From Aquilaria yunnanensis (lineage: Eukaryota > Streptophyta > Magnoliopsida > Malvales > Thymelaeaceae), in contig CM077598.1 in NCBI GenBank assembly GCA_039654915.1, positions 76,536,041 through 76,600,040 on the forward strand: 64,000 bases of DNA, in the 5' to 3' direction. The translations under genes and the position numbers were made by a program. Within the stretch, counting starts at the first letter, position 1. Each line of letters begins with the position of its first letter. Under the pieces are notes generated by a model. It saw only the letters and a list, made by a program, of their open reading frames with translations. It searched no databases and was not told where the DNA came from. Positions 46,652-57,624 of this stretch are shown piece by piece.

Positions 46652-49028
46652 CTACTGCTACTACGCAGAACTTTACGCCTCCAGGTGCCGTTGGGAGTGG
46701 CCCAATGAGATCTATGCCCCAAACTGCGAAGGGCCAAGGATAGTCTGCCGAAGTCACGAACTCTGAGGGTGTTCTTTGGATGTTCGCATGTCTCTGGCAA
46801 CTACCACATTTCTGGACGAACTGCGTCGCGTCCTTTCTCAGGGTAGGCCAGAAGTATCCTTGGCGAAGTATCACTGCTGCCAGGGTGTCGGTTCCGATGT
46901 GCGAACCACAGGCACCTTCGTGAACTTCTTCGAGGATCATTTCAGTATCCTCTTCACTAACACACCTCTGTAGTGGATTTGCATATCCTTGTCGATATAG
47001 TTCTTCTCCAATTAAGAAGAAACGTCCGGAGCGCCTTCGCACTTTTGCGGCTTGGCTGGGGTCTTCGGGGAGTGTGTTGGTTGCGAGATACGTTTTGATT
47101 GGTTCTTTCCATCCTTTCCCCGAGGTCGCTATGCTTAACACCGCGACGCTGGGGTGGCTTAGCACTTCGGTGCAAGTTTTGGACTTCGCCAAGCAGTCTG
47201 CCTCAGCATTTTCTCATCGGGGTACGTTCTCGATTTTCACGATGTCGAACTCCCGAATAAGCTTTGTTACCAACTCATGGTATTTCGCCAAGGTCGGGTC
47301 TTTCGCGCCATAGTCCCCTGCCATTTGCCGGACCACCAGCTGGGAATCACTATGGGCTTTCAAGTTTCTCACGCCAATTTTTCTGGCCAGGCGTAATCCT
47401 GCTATGAGGGCCTCATACTCGGCCATGTTGTTGGTGGCGTTGAAACTGAACTTGATGGCCTTCATTACTTCTAGGCCTTCGGGGCCTCTGATAATCACTC
47501 CAGCTCCCTGGTATTCGGATCCTGAGGCCCCGTCAACATATAACGTCCATTCTGGCTCATCTTCGCCCGAAAATGAATGTCCCTCCTCAGTGTTTGGTAC
47601 TTCAGCGATGAAGTCTGCCAAAGCTTGAGCTTTTATAGCTTTCCGGGGTTCATACGTGATGTCGTGTTTGCCAAGCTCTATACACCACTTGGAAAGCCTT
47701 CCCGAATGATCCACCTTCCTCATAACATCCCGTAGAGGCAGGGTACTTCGGACGATAATGGGGTGAGCCTGAAAGTATGGCCGTAGCCTCCTTCCTGCAA
47801 CTGCCAAGGCATATATAGCTTTTTGAAGCACAGGGTACCTGACTTCGGTGCCATGCAGGGACTTGCTGCCATAGTAGACCGGCCATTGCTTTGGCCCTTC
47901 TTCTTTCACGAGGACCAAGCTCACAGCTTTTTTCATGACGGTGAGGTATAATACGAGGGGCTCTCCCTCCCGAGGTTGCCGCAGGGTCGGCAGGCTAGCC
48001 AAGTAGACTTTGAGTTCTTCCCAGGCTTTTTGGCAATCTTCATCCCAAGGATGACCATTCCTTCCGAGGTCGCCTTCCATCTTTGCTGCCTTTGTGAGGA
48101 CTTTGAAGAAGGGTCGACACCTATCTCCGTACCTGGAAATAAACCTGCTCAGAGAGGTTATTCTTCCGGTGAGTCTTTGCATGTCTTTGACTGTGGCAGG
48201 AGTTCGGAATTCAAGCAGAGCCTTAATCTTCTCGGGGTTAGCATCGATGCCTCTTTCGGATACCATGTACCCAAGGAACTTTCCCGAGGTCACCCCGAAG
48301 ATGCATTTCTCAGGATTAAGGTAGATCCCGAAGGCTCTGAGTTTTTGGAAGGTTTCCTCTAAATCTGCAAAGTGGTAGCCAGGCAGTTTGCTTTTGACTA
48401 TCATATCATCAACATACACCTCCATGTTCCTCCCCATTTGGTCTTTGAGGACTTTGTTCATCAGCCTCTGGTAGGTGGCTCCTGCATTTTTGAGTCCGAA
48501 GGGCATCCTGATATAGCAATATGTTCCTCCCTCAGTGATGAAGGCAGTCTTCTCTTCATCTTCGGGGTCCATCCTTATCTGATGATACCCACTGAAAGCG
48601 TCCAGGAAACTTAGGAGCCCGTACTCGGCAGTTGAGTCTACCATTTGGTCTATTGGCGGAAGAGGATATGAATCTTTCGGGCAAGCATCGTTCAAATTTC
48701 TGAAGTCGATGCACATCCGGAGCTTACTACTTCCTTCTTTTGTGGCAATTACCACGTTGCTTAGCCATTCGGGTTAGTTTACCTCCCAGATAACGCTAGC
48801 GTCTATCAGACGCTGGACTTCGGTCTTGGCGAAGTCACTTTTGTGAGCTGAGACGCTCCGTTTCTTTTACCGGACAGGTTTTATTTCCGGACTCGCTTTG
48901 AGGCTATGCTGGATTACGTGAGGGTTTACCCCTGGCATGTCCTTCGGCGAGTAGGCGAACAGATCTTTATTTGCAAGCAGAAAAGATAGAAGTTTTTCCT
49001 TGTCTCCTTCGGCCATGCTTTTCCCTAT
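46652..49028 (-). pseudogene. Tat-C pol copy R, integrase truncated
   Basis: It has the same domains as copy L: RT with intact YVDDMIV (second Asp codon 48405-48407), first RNase H, plant-type second RNase H (LYVDGASGS, AEYEAL, HSDSQL), integrase HHCC finger and the first core Asp in WGIDLIGPLP. It is cut by LTR C right after KFCVVAV. Stops replace Gln (near 48870) and Tyr (N-stop-PEW near 48775) at the start of RT, and another break lies near 47200. It lacks the second half of integrase altogether. Confidence 0.9.
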
Positions 49029-50982
49029 TCAGGTACTATGGCCTGGGACAAGCTCTACTTCTTCTGTTTCCGCTTTTGTGGGATCTTCTGCCTCGCCCCT
49101 TTCTAGCTCTTTTGCTTCTACAGCATGTGCTAAGTTGCTTGCTGGAGCCTTTCGTGCTCTGACGAACACCTTTCTCACCTCGCCTTGATCAATGAAGATC
49201 TTTGCGTCTCCTTCTTTGGTGGTGATGGTGACGGTCAAGTACTTTACATCAGGGCGAATGTGCAAATTTCCCTGTGTCTGTCTGCCGAGGATGGCGTTGT
49301 ATGCCGAGGATGGAAGTCCGGTTGTGATCGTCTGTATTACTCCTGCCGAAGGTGGAGGACGCCTTCTCGGACTTTGGTTCCTTCTTCTGTCTGAATCGTA
49401 ATCCTCGTCATCGGGCTTTCCTTCTTCCTTTTTTTTCCCCTTCGGGGAAGGCATTCTCAAATAACGCCGAAGCTGGCCCTGCTTTATCAGTGATTCAATG
49501 TACTTTTTCAATTGAAAGCAGTCTTCGGTGTCTTGACCGTGATCACGGTGGAACTGACAGAACTTCTTCATGTTCCTTCTGTTGTCAGCAGTCATGGCCC
49601 TCGGTCGTTGGATTTGAGCCCCCTGTTTTTCCAACACCATGAGGATGTTAGCCCTCGTGGTGCTCAGAGGTGTAAAGTTTTGGCGCTTCCTTCCTCCTAC
49701 TCACATTCTCCGAGGTCGGCCTAACTGTTCCGTTGGACACCGGGCTTGCTGGCTGGACCCTTCGCCACGAGCGTGAATATGGTCAGCCTTCGGTCCAATC
49801 ATTCTCAGCTCTTCGGCTGTCATATGTTGTTCAGCCCTTCGGTAGAATTCTCCCAGCGTGTCCGGGGGATCTTTGGAGAATTCATAAAACAAGTGCGAAT
49901 CCCTCCGGAGGCCCCTCGTCATGGCGAGGATGCGGATTTCGGGACGAAAGTCCGGAACACTGAGGGCCTCTCTGTTGAACCTCTCGACATAGTCACGGAT
50001 GGTCTCCCCGTTTCTTTGTGCTATGTCAAACATCTGGACGGGCATCTTTGCCGTCGGCTTGCTCCCAATGAACTGTTGGGTGAACGCTGTGGACAGCTCC
50101 TGGAACCCTCTGATGTTTCCGGGAGGCAGGGAATTGTACCAGGCAGTTGCTGGTCCTGCGAGGGTGACTTCAAAGCACTTGCAGAGTGTAGCATCATCAG
50201 CCCCGTGTAGCACCATGCTGCGTTTGTACTTTGTTAGGTGGGCCTGGGGATCAGTCCGACCCTCAGAGGTCTCTAGCCGAGGTAGCCTGAAGTCACTTGG
50301 CATGGCCGCCTCGACCACTGTTCGGGCGAAAGGAGTTTCATCTCCAGAGACGGTTTCAGTTAGCCTGGCCCAAACAGGCTTGCGTGCCACCTGCTGTTCC
50401 ACTCTCTCCAGTCTTGCCAAGACTTTCTCCAGGAGGACCGTAGCACTGGGCTCCTCTTCCTGGTGCTTGGAGGTTCTTCGGTAAAAGGACTGTTGCCGTC
50501 TCTTCGGGGAGCGACTTCGGTACCGAGGTGAGGGGGACCTTGCCTCTGGCGACAAACTTCTTCTGGACGGGACTTCGGGTCGTTCAGACCTCGCTCTTTC
50601 CGCCAGCCGTGCTCCGAGGGGCAAGTTATCTGTCGAGGACCCTTCCCGTGGCTCCCCACTTCCCGAGCTATGATGGGTTGCCCTTGGGCTTTTCTCCCGA
50701 GGTCGTGCTGACGAAGTGGGTTTTTGCGCCTGGGTTGGTTGCGGCCACCTTCGGTCTATCTGTTGTGTCATTTCAGCCACAACAGACCTCTGAAAGTCTC
50801 GTAAAAAACCCATGGTGATGACAAGAGCGCGTTCCTCTTCAGGCAAGGAAGTCTCTGGGGGACTTTGTTCGGTAGCTGGTTGGGTCTCAGGCGCGGACGG
50901 GGACATCGGGAGTCCTTTGTCCTTCGAACGCCGAGTTTGGCCAACAGCTACCTGGGAGTAGTTTCCCACAGACGGCGCCAAA
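49029..50982 (-). pseudogene. Tat-C gag copy R, protease deleted in frame
   Basis: The frame 51014-49701 (437 codons) gives gag from inside the LTR end through the PBS and capsid to GRPRRM, where a CGA-to-TGA change stops it. The second frame 49640-49029 carries the finger FCQFHRDHGQDTEDC. It then jumps from GLPSS straight to AYNAILGR: 390 bp (130 codons, including the protease DDGS) are missing relative to copy L 43834-44223, with the frame kept. The natural start is uncertain; an internal Met (MGFLRDF) is one option. Confidence 0.9.
50963..50980 (-). other. Primer binding site of Tat-C, 5' end
   Basis: On the minus strand TGGCGCCGTCTGTGGGAA lies 2 bp inside LTR D. The first nine bases match plant tRNA-Asp; the rest does not, so the primer is uncertain. 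Confidence 0.8.
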
Positions 50983-51955
50983 TGATGCCCCAAAGCATCT
51001 TCGTTTGCTGTCATGTTGACAGGTGGAGAGACTTCCTGAGGAGGCGAGCGCCTGGAGCTCTGGTTTCCCAGCTGAGCGTGCCTGAAAAGCTCAAAGAAGA
51101 GGTTAGGAGGTCCCCGGTTTGCTTTTCCGGGGAGGACCCTCCGACGCCCAAGTCAGTTTTCTGAGTGAAAGTGGAGGAAGAACATTAAGGGATCAAGTGT
51201 CTTGCCTGTTTTGTGTTTGCTCAGAGGGAGGAAAATGCCCCATCCTTTGCCCAGTCCCATTTCCTAGTATTTATAGGAGTAGCTGGTCCGTTCAGATCAT
51301 GACACGTGTTTGGTCGGATTTGATCTGTACTTTTGGACCTAGGGGACAGGCAGCCGTTTGCAGCCTCCTTTAGCCCTGGACCCGGACAGGTTGTGTCAGG
51401 ACTGGGGCGGCTGCGGCGTGTCAGTTCGCCGTTCTGATGTGACGTGTAGGGCTTGTGGGCAACATGTCAGAGGCTCCTTAAATGCTCATATCGTACTCCC
51501 GGGGTCCCCTGGGCGAGGTCGCCCTTCGGTGCGTGCACCCTCTTCGGATTCTATTCGTCTTTTGGTGCGAGCACCTCCTTCGGGATCTATCCCATAGTTC
51601 TAGGAGTTCCCTTGATGAACACCTTCTTCGGGACTTATACCCATAGTCCGATGATTCCCTTGTTCAGGTGTTTCTTGTTCGGGGAAGATCCTCTTCGGGG
51701 CTTCTGCCTTCGGGGAGATTCTTCCTTGCTTCAGGGAGATGGCTTTCTTACCTGAAGACGGTCAGTTTGGCCCCTCGATGGAGACGGTGTTATCCTCGGA
51801 ATTCCTGACGAGCTAACCGAAGTCTCGAGCTCATAGTGTTTGACTTCGTACCTTCCGAGGTCAGTAAAAAGATCCTCTCTTGGGTGACGTCAGACTCCTC
51901 GGCCAATATTCTGGCAGGGAGTTACTACCGAGGAGGCAATAGCCTTTGGCTATCA
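50983..51955 (-). repeat. Tat-C LTR D, 5' LTR (973 bp)
   Basis: Its plus-strand ends are TGATGCCCC and GGCTATCA. The TATA box reads TATAAATA on the minus strand at 51268-51275. It is followed on the right by the TSD CGGCG at 51956, then Tat-B gag. It is the most complete copy with LTR B (both 973 bp). Confidence 0.92.
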
Positions 51956-52340
51956 CGGCGTTTTAAGGACAAAGGACTTCCGAGGTCCCCGTCCGCGCCA
52001 GAGGTTCAACCGGCAGCCGAACAAGTACAACAGGGACTTCCCTGCCCGAGGATGAATGTCCTCTTACTATTACCATGGCCTTCCTGCGTGAGTTCCCACG
52101 CTCTGTCGTGGTTGAAATAACGTAGCAGGTAGACCGAAAATGGCCGCATCCAAATTCGAGCCGAAGGCCCTCCTCATTACTACTTCATCGAGAGAAGAGT
52201 CCTATATCAACTCATAGGAGTTTGGGGAAGCAAAGGTTAACGAGATGAGTCCTCGATAGGCGGCATACCCCTCAAAACACGACCTACGGGAAAAACGGGG
52301 TCAAGATGACCCGGACCTCCCCGTCAAAGGAGTTCTGCAC
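51956..52340 (+). pseudogene. Tat-B gag remnant (right of Tat-C)
   Basis: The frame continues the gag start at 25133-25168: RFKDKGLPRSPSAPEVQPA and QGLPCPRMNVLL match the N-terminal gag of Tat-C (SKDKGLPKSPSAP, TSLPEEERALVIT). It decays after about 52150. The rest of gag, protease and most of RT are absent, so a deletion of several kb must lie between 52150 and 52340. Confidence 0.78.
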
Positions 52341-53961
52341 CTGAAGAAAAGTCGCCGTCTCCTTGGAAACAAAGTCAGATACCCATTGCCCCAAAAGGCC
52401 GTCTACGCCTTGGTACTTGCAGGCAGAAGGCTACTCTACTTCCCGGGACACGCTATCACTTTCCGGAGTGACCCGCCTCCGTGCGACATCATGAAAAAGA
52501 GTAGAGCATTCGGGAAGACTATCAAAATGGTGCATCGAGGTCGGAGAGTACTACATCATTATGAGCCTAGAAGTGCAATAAAAGGCCAGGCACGGGCAGA
52601 CTTCATTGCCAAAACCCCAGAAATGGAAAATGCTGAAACTGACGAGGGAGAGCGGGCGAAGGTAGATTCAGAGTGGGAACTCCCTGTCGAAGAAACTCCA
52701 AGCGCAGAACAGCAGAGCGCTGAAGTAGCCCTTCGGGGGCCTAAGGGCAGGAAAGCCACGAAAGCCATCAAATTTGGGTACCAAAATGTTGGGCCATCTG
52801 AAGCATGGCGACACTAGGTACAGCAACCTCAGAAAAGGGAGGAAAGAACCTACAAAGAGGTATCTCACAACTAAAGAGTCCCAAAAATCCTTATGAAATG
52901 ATGAAAAGTGTGAAGATGTTCCGGACGATATTCCCTAATTAAAGATGAATTATACCGGCAAGGGTACGAAAGTCCGTTACAGAGATGTATCGGCAAATAG
53001 GGTGCAAGACAATTCACCCAGGAAGTGTGAAAAGGGCCGAAGATATGCCAGCACCCAGAAGACTGCCTTCGGAGTGGGTAACCCCGGAAGATTACCTTTG
53101 CCCCTTTGCAGTATGGGGCATAGGCCTAACCGGTCCACTCCCGGCAGCACCCGAAGAAGTGAAGTTCTACGTAATAGCAGTAGACTACTTCACTAAGCGA
53201 AATGAGGCAGGACCCCTAGCTACCATTCCGGCAAAGGATATACAAAAGTTTGTCCGGAGAAACATGATATGCAGATTTGGCATATCCACGGTGATAATGG
53301 CCGATAATGGTTCCCAGTCTATGAATAAAGGATTCCAAGAATTCGCCACCGACATCGGAATAAAATTGCACTTCGGCCCACTAGCTCAGCCCCGGAGCAA
53401 CAGACAAGTGGGGGTAGCCAATAGAATTATAAACGAGGGACTATAAAAGAGGTTGGGAGAAGCAAAGGGAAAATGGCCAGGAAAACTTCCTACTGTACCT
53501 AGGGGTTATCAGATAACTCCCCGAAGGGCCACGGGGGAGACACCTTTCCCACTTATCTCCAGTACAGAGGCCATTATCCATTTGAAGTAGCACAGTCACC
53601 AGTTAGAATACGAGTGTTCGACGAAAGAGGAAACGACCTCGGGTTGAGAACTAAGCTCGACCTAGTTGGCGAACACAGAGGAATGACCGAGCTCAGAAAA
53701 AGGGCCTTTCAGCAAAAGGTGGCCAGGAGCGCAAACCTGCATGATAGGCCAAAAGGAATAATGAAATGAGACCTCATCCTCCGAAAGGCCGAGTTTCAAC
53801 CCCGAAAACCATCCCATGGGGTACTTCGGCCAAACAAGAAAGGGGCCTTATTCGGTCCTAGACGAGGTTCGAAGGGGAGTATACAAGCTTGGAGACACCA
53901 AAGGAGGAAAACAGAAAAATGCATGCCACTCGGATGCCTTAAAGAAATTCTATACTTAGAA
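52341..53961 (+). pseudogene. Tat-B RNase H and integrase, catalytically broken
   Basis: It starts in the first RNase H (VRYPLPQKAVYALVLAGRR) and keeps ALRGPKGRKATKAIKFG of the second RNase H, then a gap. The integrase follows with CPFAVWGIGLTGPLP, ICRFGISTVIMADNGSQ and the C-terminal domain with KGIMK-DLILRKAEFQPRKPSHG. The first catalytic Asp (GID in relatives) is Gly and the catalytic Glu (NGQVEV in relatives) is Gly in NRQVGVANR. Stops occur after NEGL and in the C-terminal domain. Bases 53962-54395 are non-coding 3' region. Confidence 0.87.
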
Positions 53962-54395
53962 TTTTAGATGAGAAATCCTACAAGTGAGAAATTTCTCTAA
54001 GTACAGAAATTTTCCCCTATCTGAAGAAGACTCGCCAAACAAAGCTGAAGCTCGCACTCCCGAAAGTCACGTTTTCCTTCTGAAGATGATTGGGTTATAC
54101 GCCCAAATAAGGTGAAGTCTATTGAACACAGCCGACCAAGGTAGGCTAAAATTTCCCTAAGGGAACTTCGCCAACAACGAACGTTTACCCGAAGGTTGGC
54201 AGATGAAACGAGCAAAGTGTACCTCTCCGAAGTCCCCTGACCGAAAGTGGTCGGGGCAACTAGGAAACAAAAAATTGTTCAAAAGACTTAACCAAATTAT
54301 GAAGGAAAATTCATTGAAGAAGGTCTTGGTACATGGACAAGGTTACAAGAAGAAAAATGGAAAGAAAAAAGAAGAAGGCAAAGGCCCTAGAATAA

Positions 54396-56936
54396 CTAAG
54401 GGACCCCGGCGTCATGGGAAGCTCCGGCTCCTGTGTCTTTGGTCACCGCCTTTAGTGCAGGAGGAGGGGCAAATGGCAGGTTGAGGAGCTCGACTTTCAA
54501 CCAAGTCCACCGAGGACCCTCGGGAATATCCAGGGCAGCCAAGAAGGAAAGGTCGAGGTCCGAATATTTCTTCAGAAATTGGTGACGAGCCAGGCAGAAG
54601 CCGTCCTGAAAGGCAACCTTGATCGCCTGAACGGCTTTGTCTTTTCTATGTCCAATTCGTCCGCCTCATTCTGAAGATCCAAAACCTCCTTCTGAAGATT
54701 GGCAACCTCCTTCTCCATCTCCTTTATCTTTTTCTTCTTCTCTGAATCCTTCTTCAGCGAGTCGACCTTGGCTTGAAGTTCAGCTTTGTCGGCAAGTGCC
54801 TTCGTTAGAAGAGAAGCTTCTCCTTCTCTCTCCTTCTGAATGGCCTCGTTGGCCGACATTAAGCTCACAACCTTCTAACCAAGGTCGGACATCTTCTTGG
54901 ACATGTCCTGCAAGAGATCCTCTTGGCCCTTCAAGAACTCCTCCCGAAGCTGGGCAACCTTCTGCTTGGCTATACGGCTCAACTCAGTGTTCGTCACAAC
55001 TGAGTTAGCGCAGAAGACCTTGGCCTTCTCCAATTTATCTTCCGCCCAAGCTCGGACCGAAGATTGTTTTGCCGCCCAAGCTCGAAGGTATCCACTGTAC
55101 CCCAGGAGCTACAAAGAAAAAAGAGAAGGTACTTAGTAAAAGTCATACATGGAAAGCCAAAACACTTAGACAAAAAAAGTGGGAGGAAAAATGAAGAGGC
55201 CTAAAAGAACTACCTGGGTAGCATGCTCGGAAACCTTAGCAGCAAGGGTATCCTCGGAGGCACACTCCTCGGCAACTGCCTTGAAGGAAGCCTGAGTGAG
55301 CACACCCCTTGCCATCTGTGGAGCCATTTCCTGGCAATCCTCGGAGAATGGGTTCATGTCCTCCGTGAAAGACCAGAACGGCTCCCTTGGGACTTTGTCC
55401 TTCGGAATGTGGGAATCCCGAAAAGCCCGCCTTCAGGCATGCTCAACCATCCAAGCTGAGGGTGCCAGATCCTCTGAAAAGTTGAAGACGTAAGTCAGAC
55501 AAAGCTCCTTAGCTATACAAGTTACGAGGATGTGAGTAAGAGGGAAGAGACAAACCGGGCGCAACCTCAGCGACGTCATCATCAGAGTCCCGAACCTCCT
55601 CCACATTGGCAGGAATATCTTTGCCTTTATCCCTTCGACATTTCTCTAGTTCCTCGGTAGAGGGACTCCCTGCCAAAGAGCCCAAAAGATCCATCGACGT
55701 GGTGGGACTTAGTGGAATGAGAGCACCTACCACCCCGACAGGAACCTCCATGGGAGTTTTATGCTCGGCGGGATTTCCAGGCTTAGTGGAAGTAGCAGTA
55801 ACACCGCCGATCTCCGCGGGAGTTTCAGGCTTGGTGGAAGTTACAGTGTCACCACCAACCTCCGCCACATCCTCCGGGGGTAGAAGAAGGGTGTCCTTCT
55901 TGGCCGAAGATGGTCCGCTCCCAGTAGTCTTGCACCTCTTGGAGATGCATTTCTTCGTTTGTTCTCCCTTCTCGGCTTGACCAAGGAAGAAAGACTTGTA
56001 GTAGGTAGCAGACTCGTCGCCCATCTCTGAAAAAGAGGGAAAACATCAATGTGAGTCCAGACAGGCACTTATGCTGAAAAGTTTGAAAGGAAACTTACTT
56101 TCAAAAAAGGTTTCGTAAGTGAGCTCACTACGAAGGAGCTTCACCAGCTAGGACTCCTTCCCCGCGATGGCAGGAGCTGACATGCTGAGATCCATCTTAT
56201 GCTCCTTAACCACCCCCAACCCCCGAAGGACCTCCTCAGTCATAAGCCTCCAATTAATGGGAAATGGGTAGAGGGAGCGTGAAGGGACCTCGGCTTCCCA
56301 GTCGGCAACAGAACGGATACGTCTGTCAAAATCCTCAAAACTCGCCACCAACTCGGGAGTTAGCAGCTTCTTGGGATCCATGACATCTGTCTCCAGCTTT
56401 CCCCGAGCCCACTTAGCCGGAACATGCGACCAGGCCTCTGCCACCTTTCGGAAGAAGAACTTCCTCTGCCACCCCCGCCAGCTATCCTTGGTAGCGAAGG
56501 TGAACATAAATTTTTTGCTCCCAGATCCCCGAGGTAGCATGAAATAAAAGCCACCCTTCGGAATTGGATAGAGCTTGTAATACTGCATGAACAGGATAAA
56601 ATGGGGTTCTACCCCGAAGACCCCGCACATGCAGAGAAAGGAGTTGAAATAGCAATAAGAGTAGGGAGGAAGCTGATTCACGGATATGCCATGAAATTGG
56701 CAAAAGTCACAAACCATCTTCGCGGGAGGATACCGAAGTCCGGCCTTCAGTTGAGCCTGGAAAATGGTAACCTCGTCATCCCGGTTCATAAAACTAAAGT
56801 GACCGAGGGGGGGTAACCTTGTGGTGGCGTAGGAGGGAAGGAAAAATTTGGCTGTCCACTTCTCTAATTTCTCAGAAGTGGAGCGACAAGGGTGCGACAT
56901 AAGAGGTTGCCAGCTCTCGGGAATAGGCGAAGACAT
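54396..56936 (-). pseudogene. Tat-B antisense gene, four exons, lightly broken
   Basis: This is the same gene as in Tat-C, again opposite to gag-pol. Exons are 56936-56099, 56026-55556, 55473-55214 and 55108-54396, with GT-AG introns in the same places. Exon 1 is complete: SSPIPESWQPLMSHPC, FQAQLKAGLRYPPAKMV, QLPPYSYCYFNSFLCMCG, then a stretch with WRGWQRKFFF that is deleted in Tat-C. Exon 4 has the coiled coil and FQDGFCLARHQFLKKYSDLDL. Breaks are a TAG for Trp at 56148, a TGA in exon 3, a TAG in exon 4 near 54876 and a frameshift near 54630. The C-terminus (GASHDAGVP) matches Tat-V. Function is unknown. Confidence 0.82.
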
Positions 56937-57202
56937 GATTGGCCAAAAAAGAGACTTTGAAAAAAGGAAAAATGACTTCGGGAAACCAAAAGAAAAGTAG
57001 AAATTGAAGGATCTCTAGAGTCAGAACCCACCAAAAGTCTTGCCGAAGTCAGGGTTCCTGGATGCCGTTGTGCAAGATGCCGGGAATAGCTCCGCCGTAA
57101 AAACCGTCACCGAAAAAAGGAAAAGGCATGAGAAGATGCAAGAGCAACCAAGAGCATAGTGAGAGCAAAGAAAAACAAATCAGGAGAATGACAGGAGGAG
57201 GC

Positions 57203-57209
57203 TTATATA
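57203..57209 (-). promoter_or_regulatory. TATA box of the Tat-B antisense gene
   Basis: On the minus strand CTATATAAGC lies about 268 bp before the start codon at 56936. The spacing equals that in Tat-C. The region 57210-57608 has no gene. Confidence 0.62.
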
Positions 57210-57608
57210 GATCAAGGAAGGGAAGCCCAAAGGGCGTCATAATTGCTGTGCGAAGGTGAAACATTGCCATAATTTGCCCTCGCGCGTGAAAAGACGTAAC
57301 CATCCCAACCAGCACCTGCCACGTGTCGCCCGTCATGACCAACTAGGACACATTTTCTGACATCTTGAAAACTTGGGTGCACCGCCCCAAACTGACATGC
57401 CTAGTTTCAAAACATGACGGTCCACTAGCTTGTGGCAGAAAAAAGTGAAGAAGTTGGGGATCTTGAGGACACCAAAGAGTAGACAGGTGACACCTATCCG
57501 AACAAACCATGCCCCCAGGTGGCGAAATGCCTCCCCTGCGAAGGTCACACGCCAAGTCCTGAAAAGCGCTCCCGAAAAGATCACTAGCTGAAGTCTCCAC
57601 TTCGGCTT

Positions 57609-57624
57609 TCCAAAGGGGGGCATG
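57609..57624 (+). other. Polypurine tract of Tat-B
   Basis: TCCAAAGGGGGGCATG abuts the 3' LTR start TGATAGCC. It is the expected plus-strand primer position. Confidence 0.75.

Larger units (their letters stand above)
25169..51955 (-). mobile_element. Tat-C, composite Tat element with four LTRs
   Basis: From right to left: 5' LTR D, PBS, gag and pol copy R, LTR C, PBS, gag and pol copy L (with Tekay-2 inside), LTR B, the rest of integrase, a plus-strand antisense gene, PPT and 3' LTR A. A perfect TSD CGGCG lies at 25164-25168 and 51956-51960, and the Tat-B gag frame joins across it (..EAR then RFKDKGLP). The internal copies R (4331 bp) and L (4630 bp without Tekay-2 and one TSD) differ by 299 bp. 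This equals the three indels seen (390 - 90 - 1). Confidence 0.92.
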
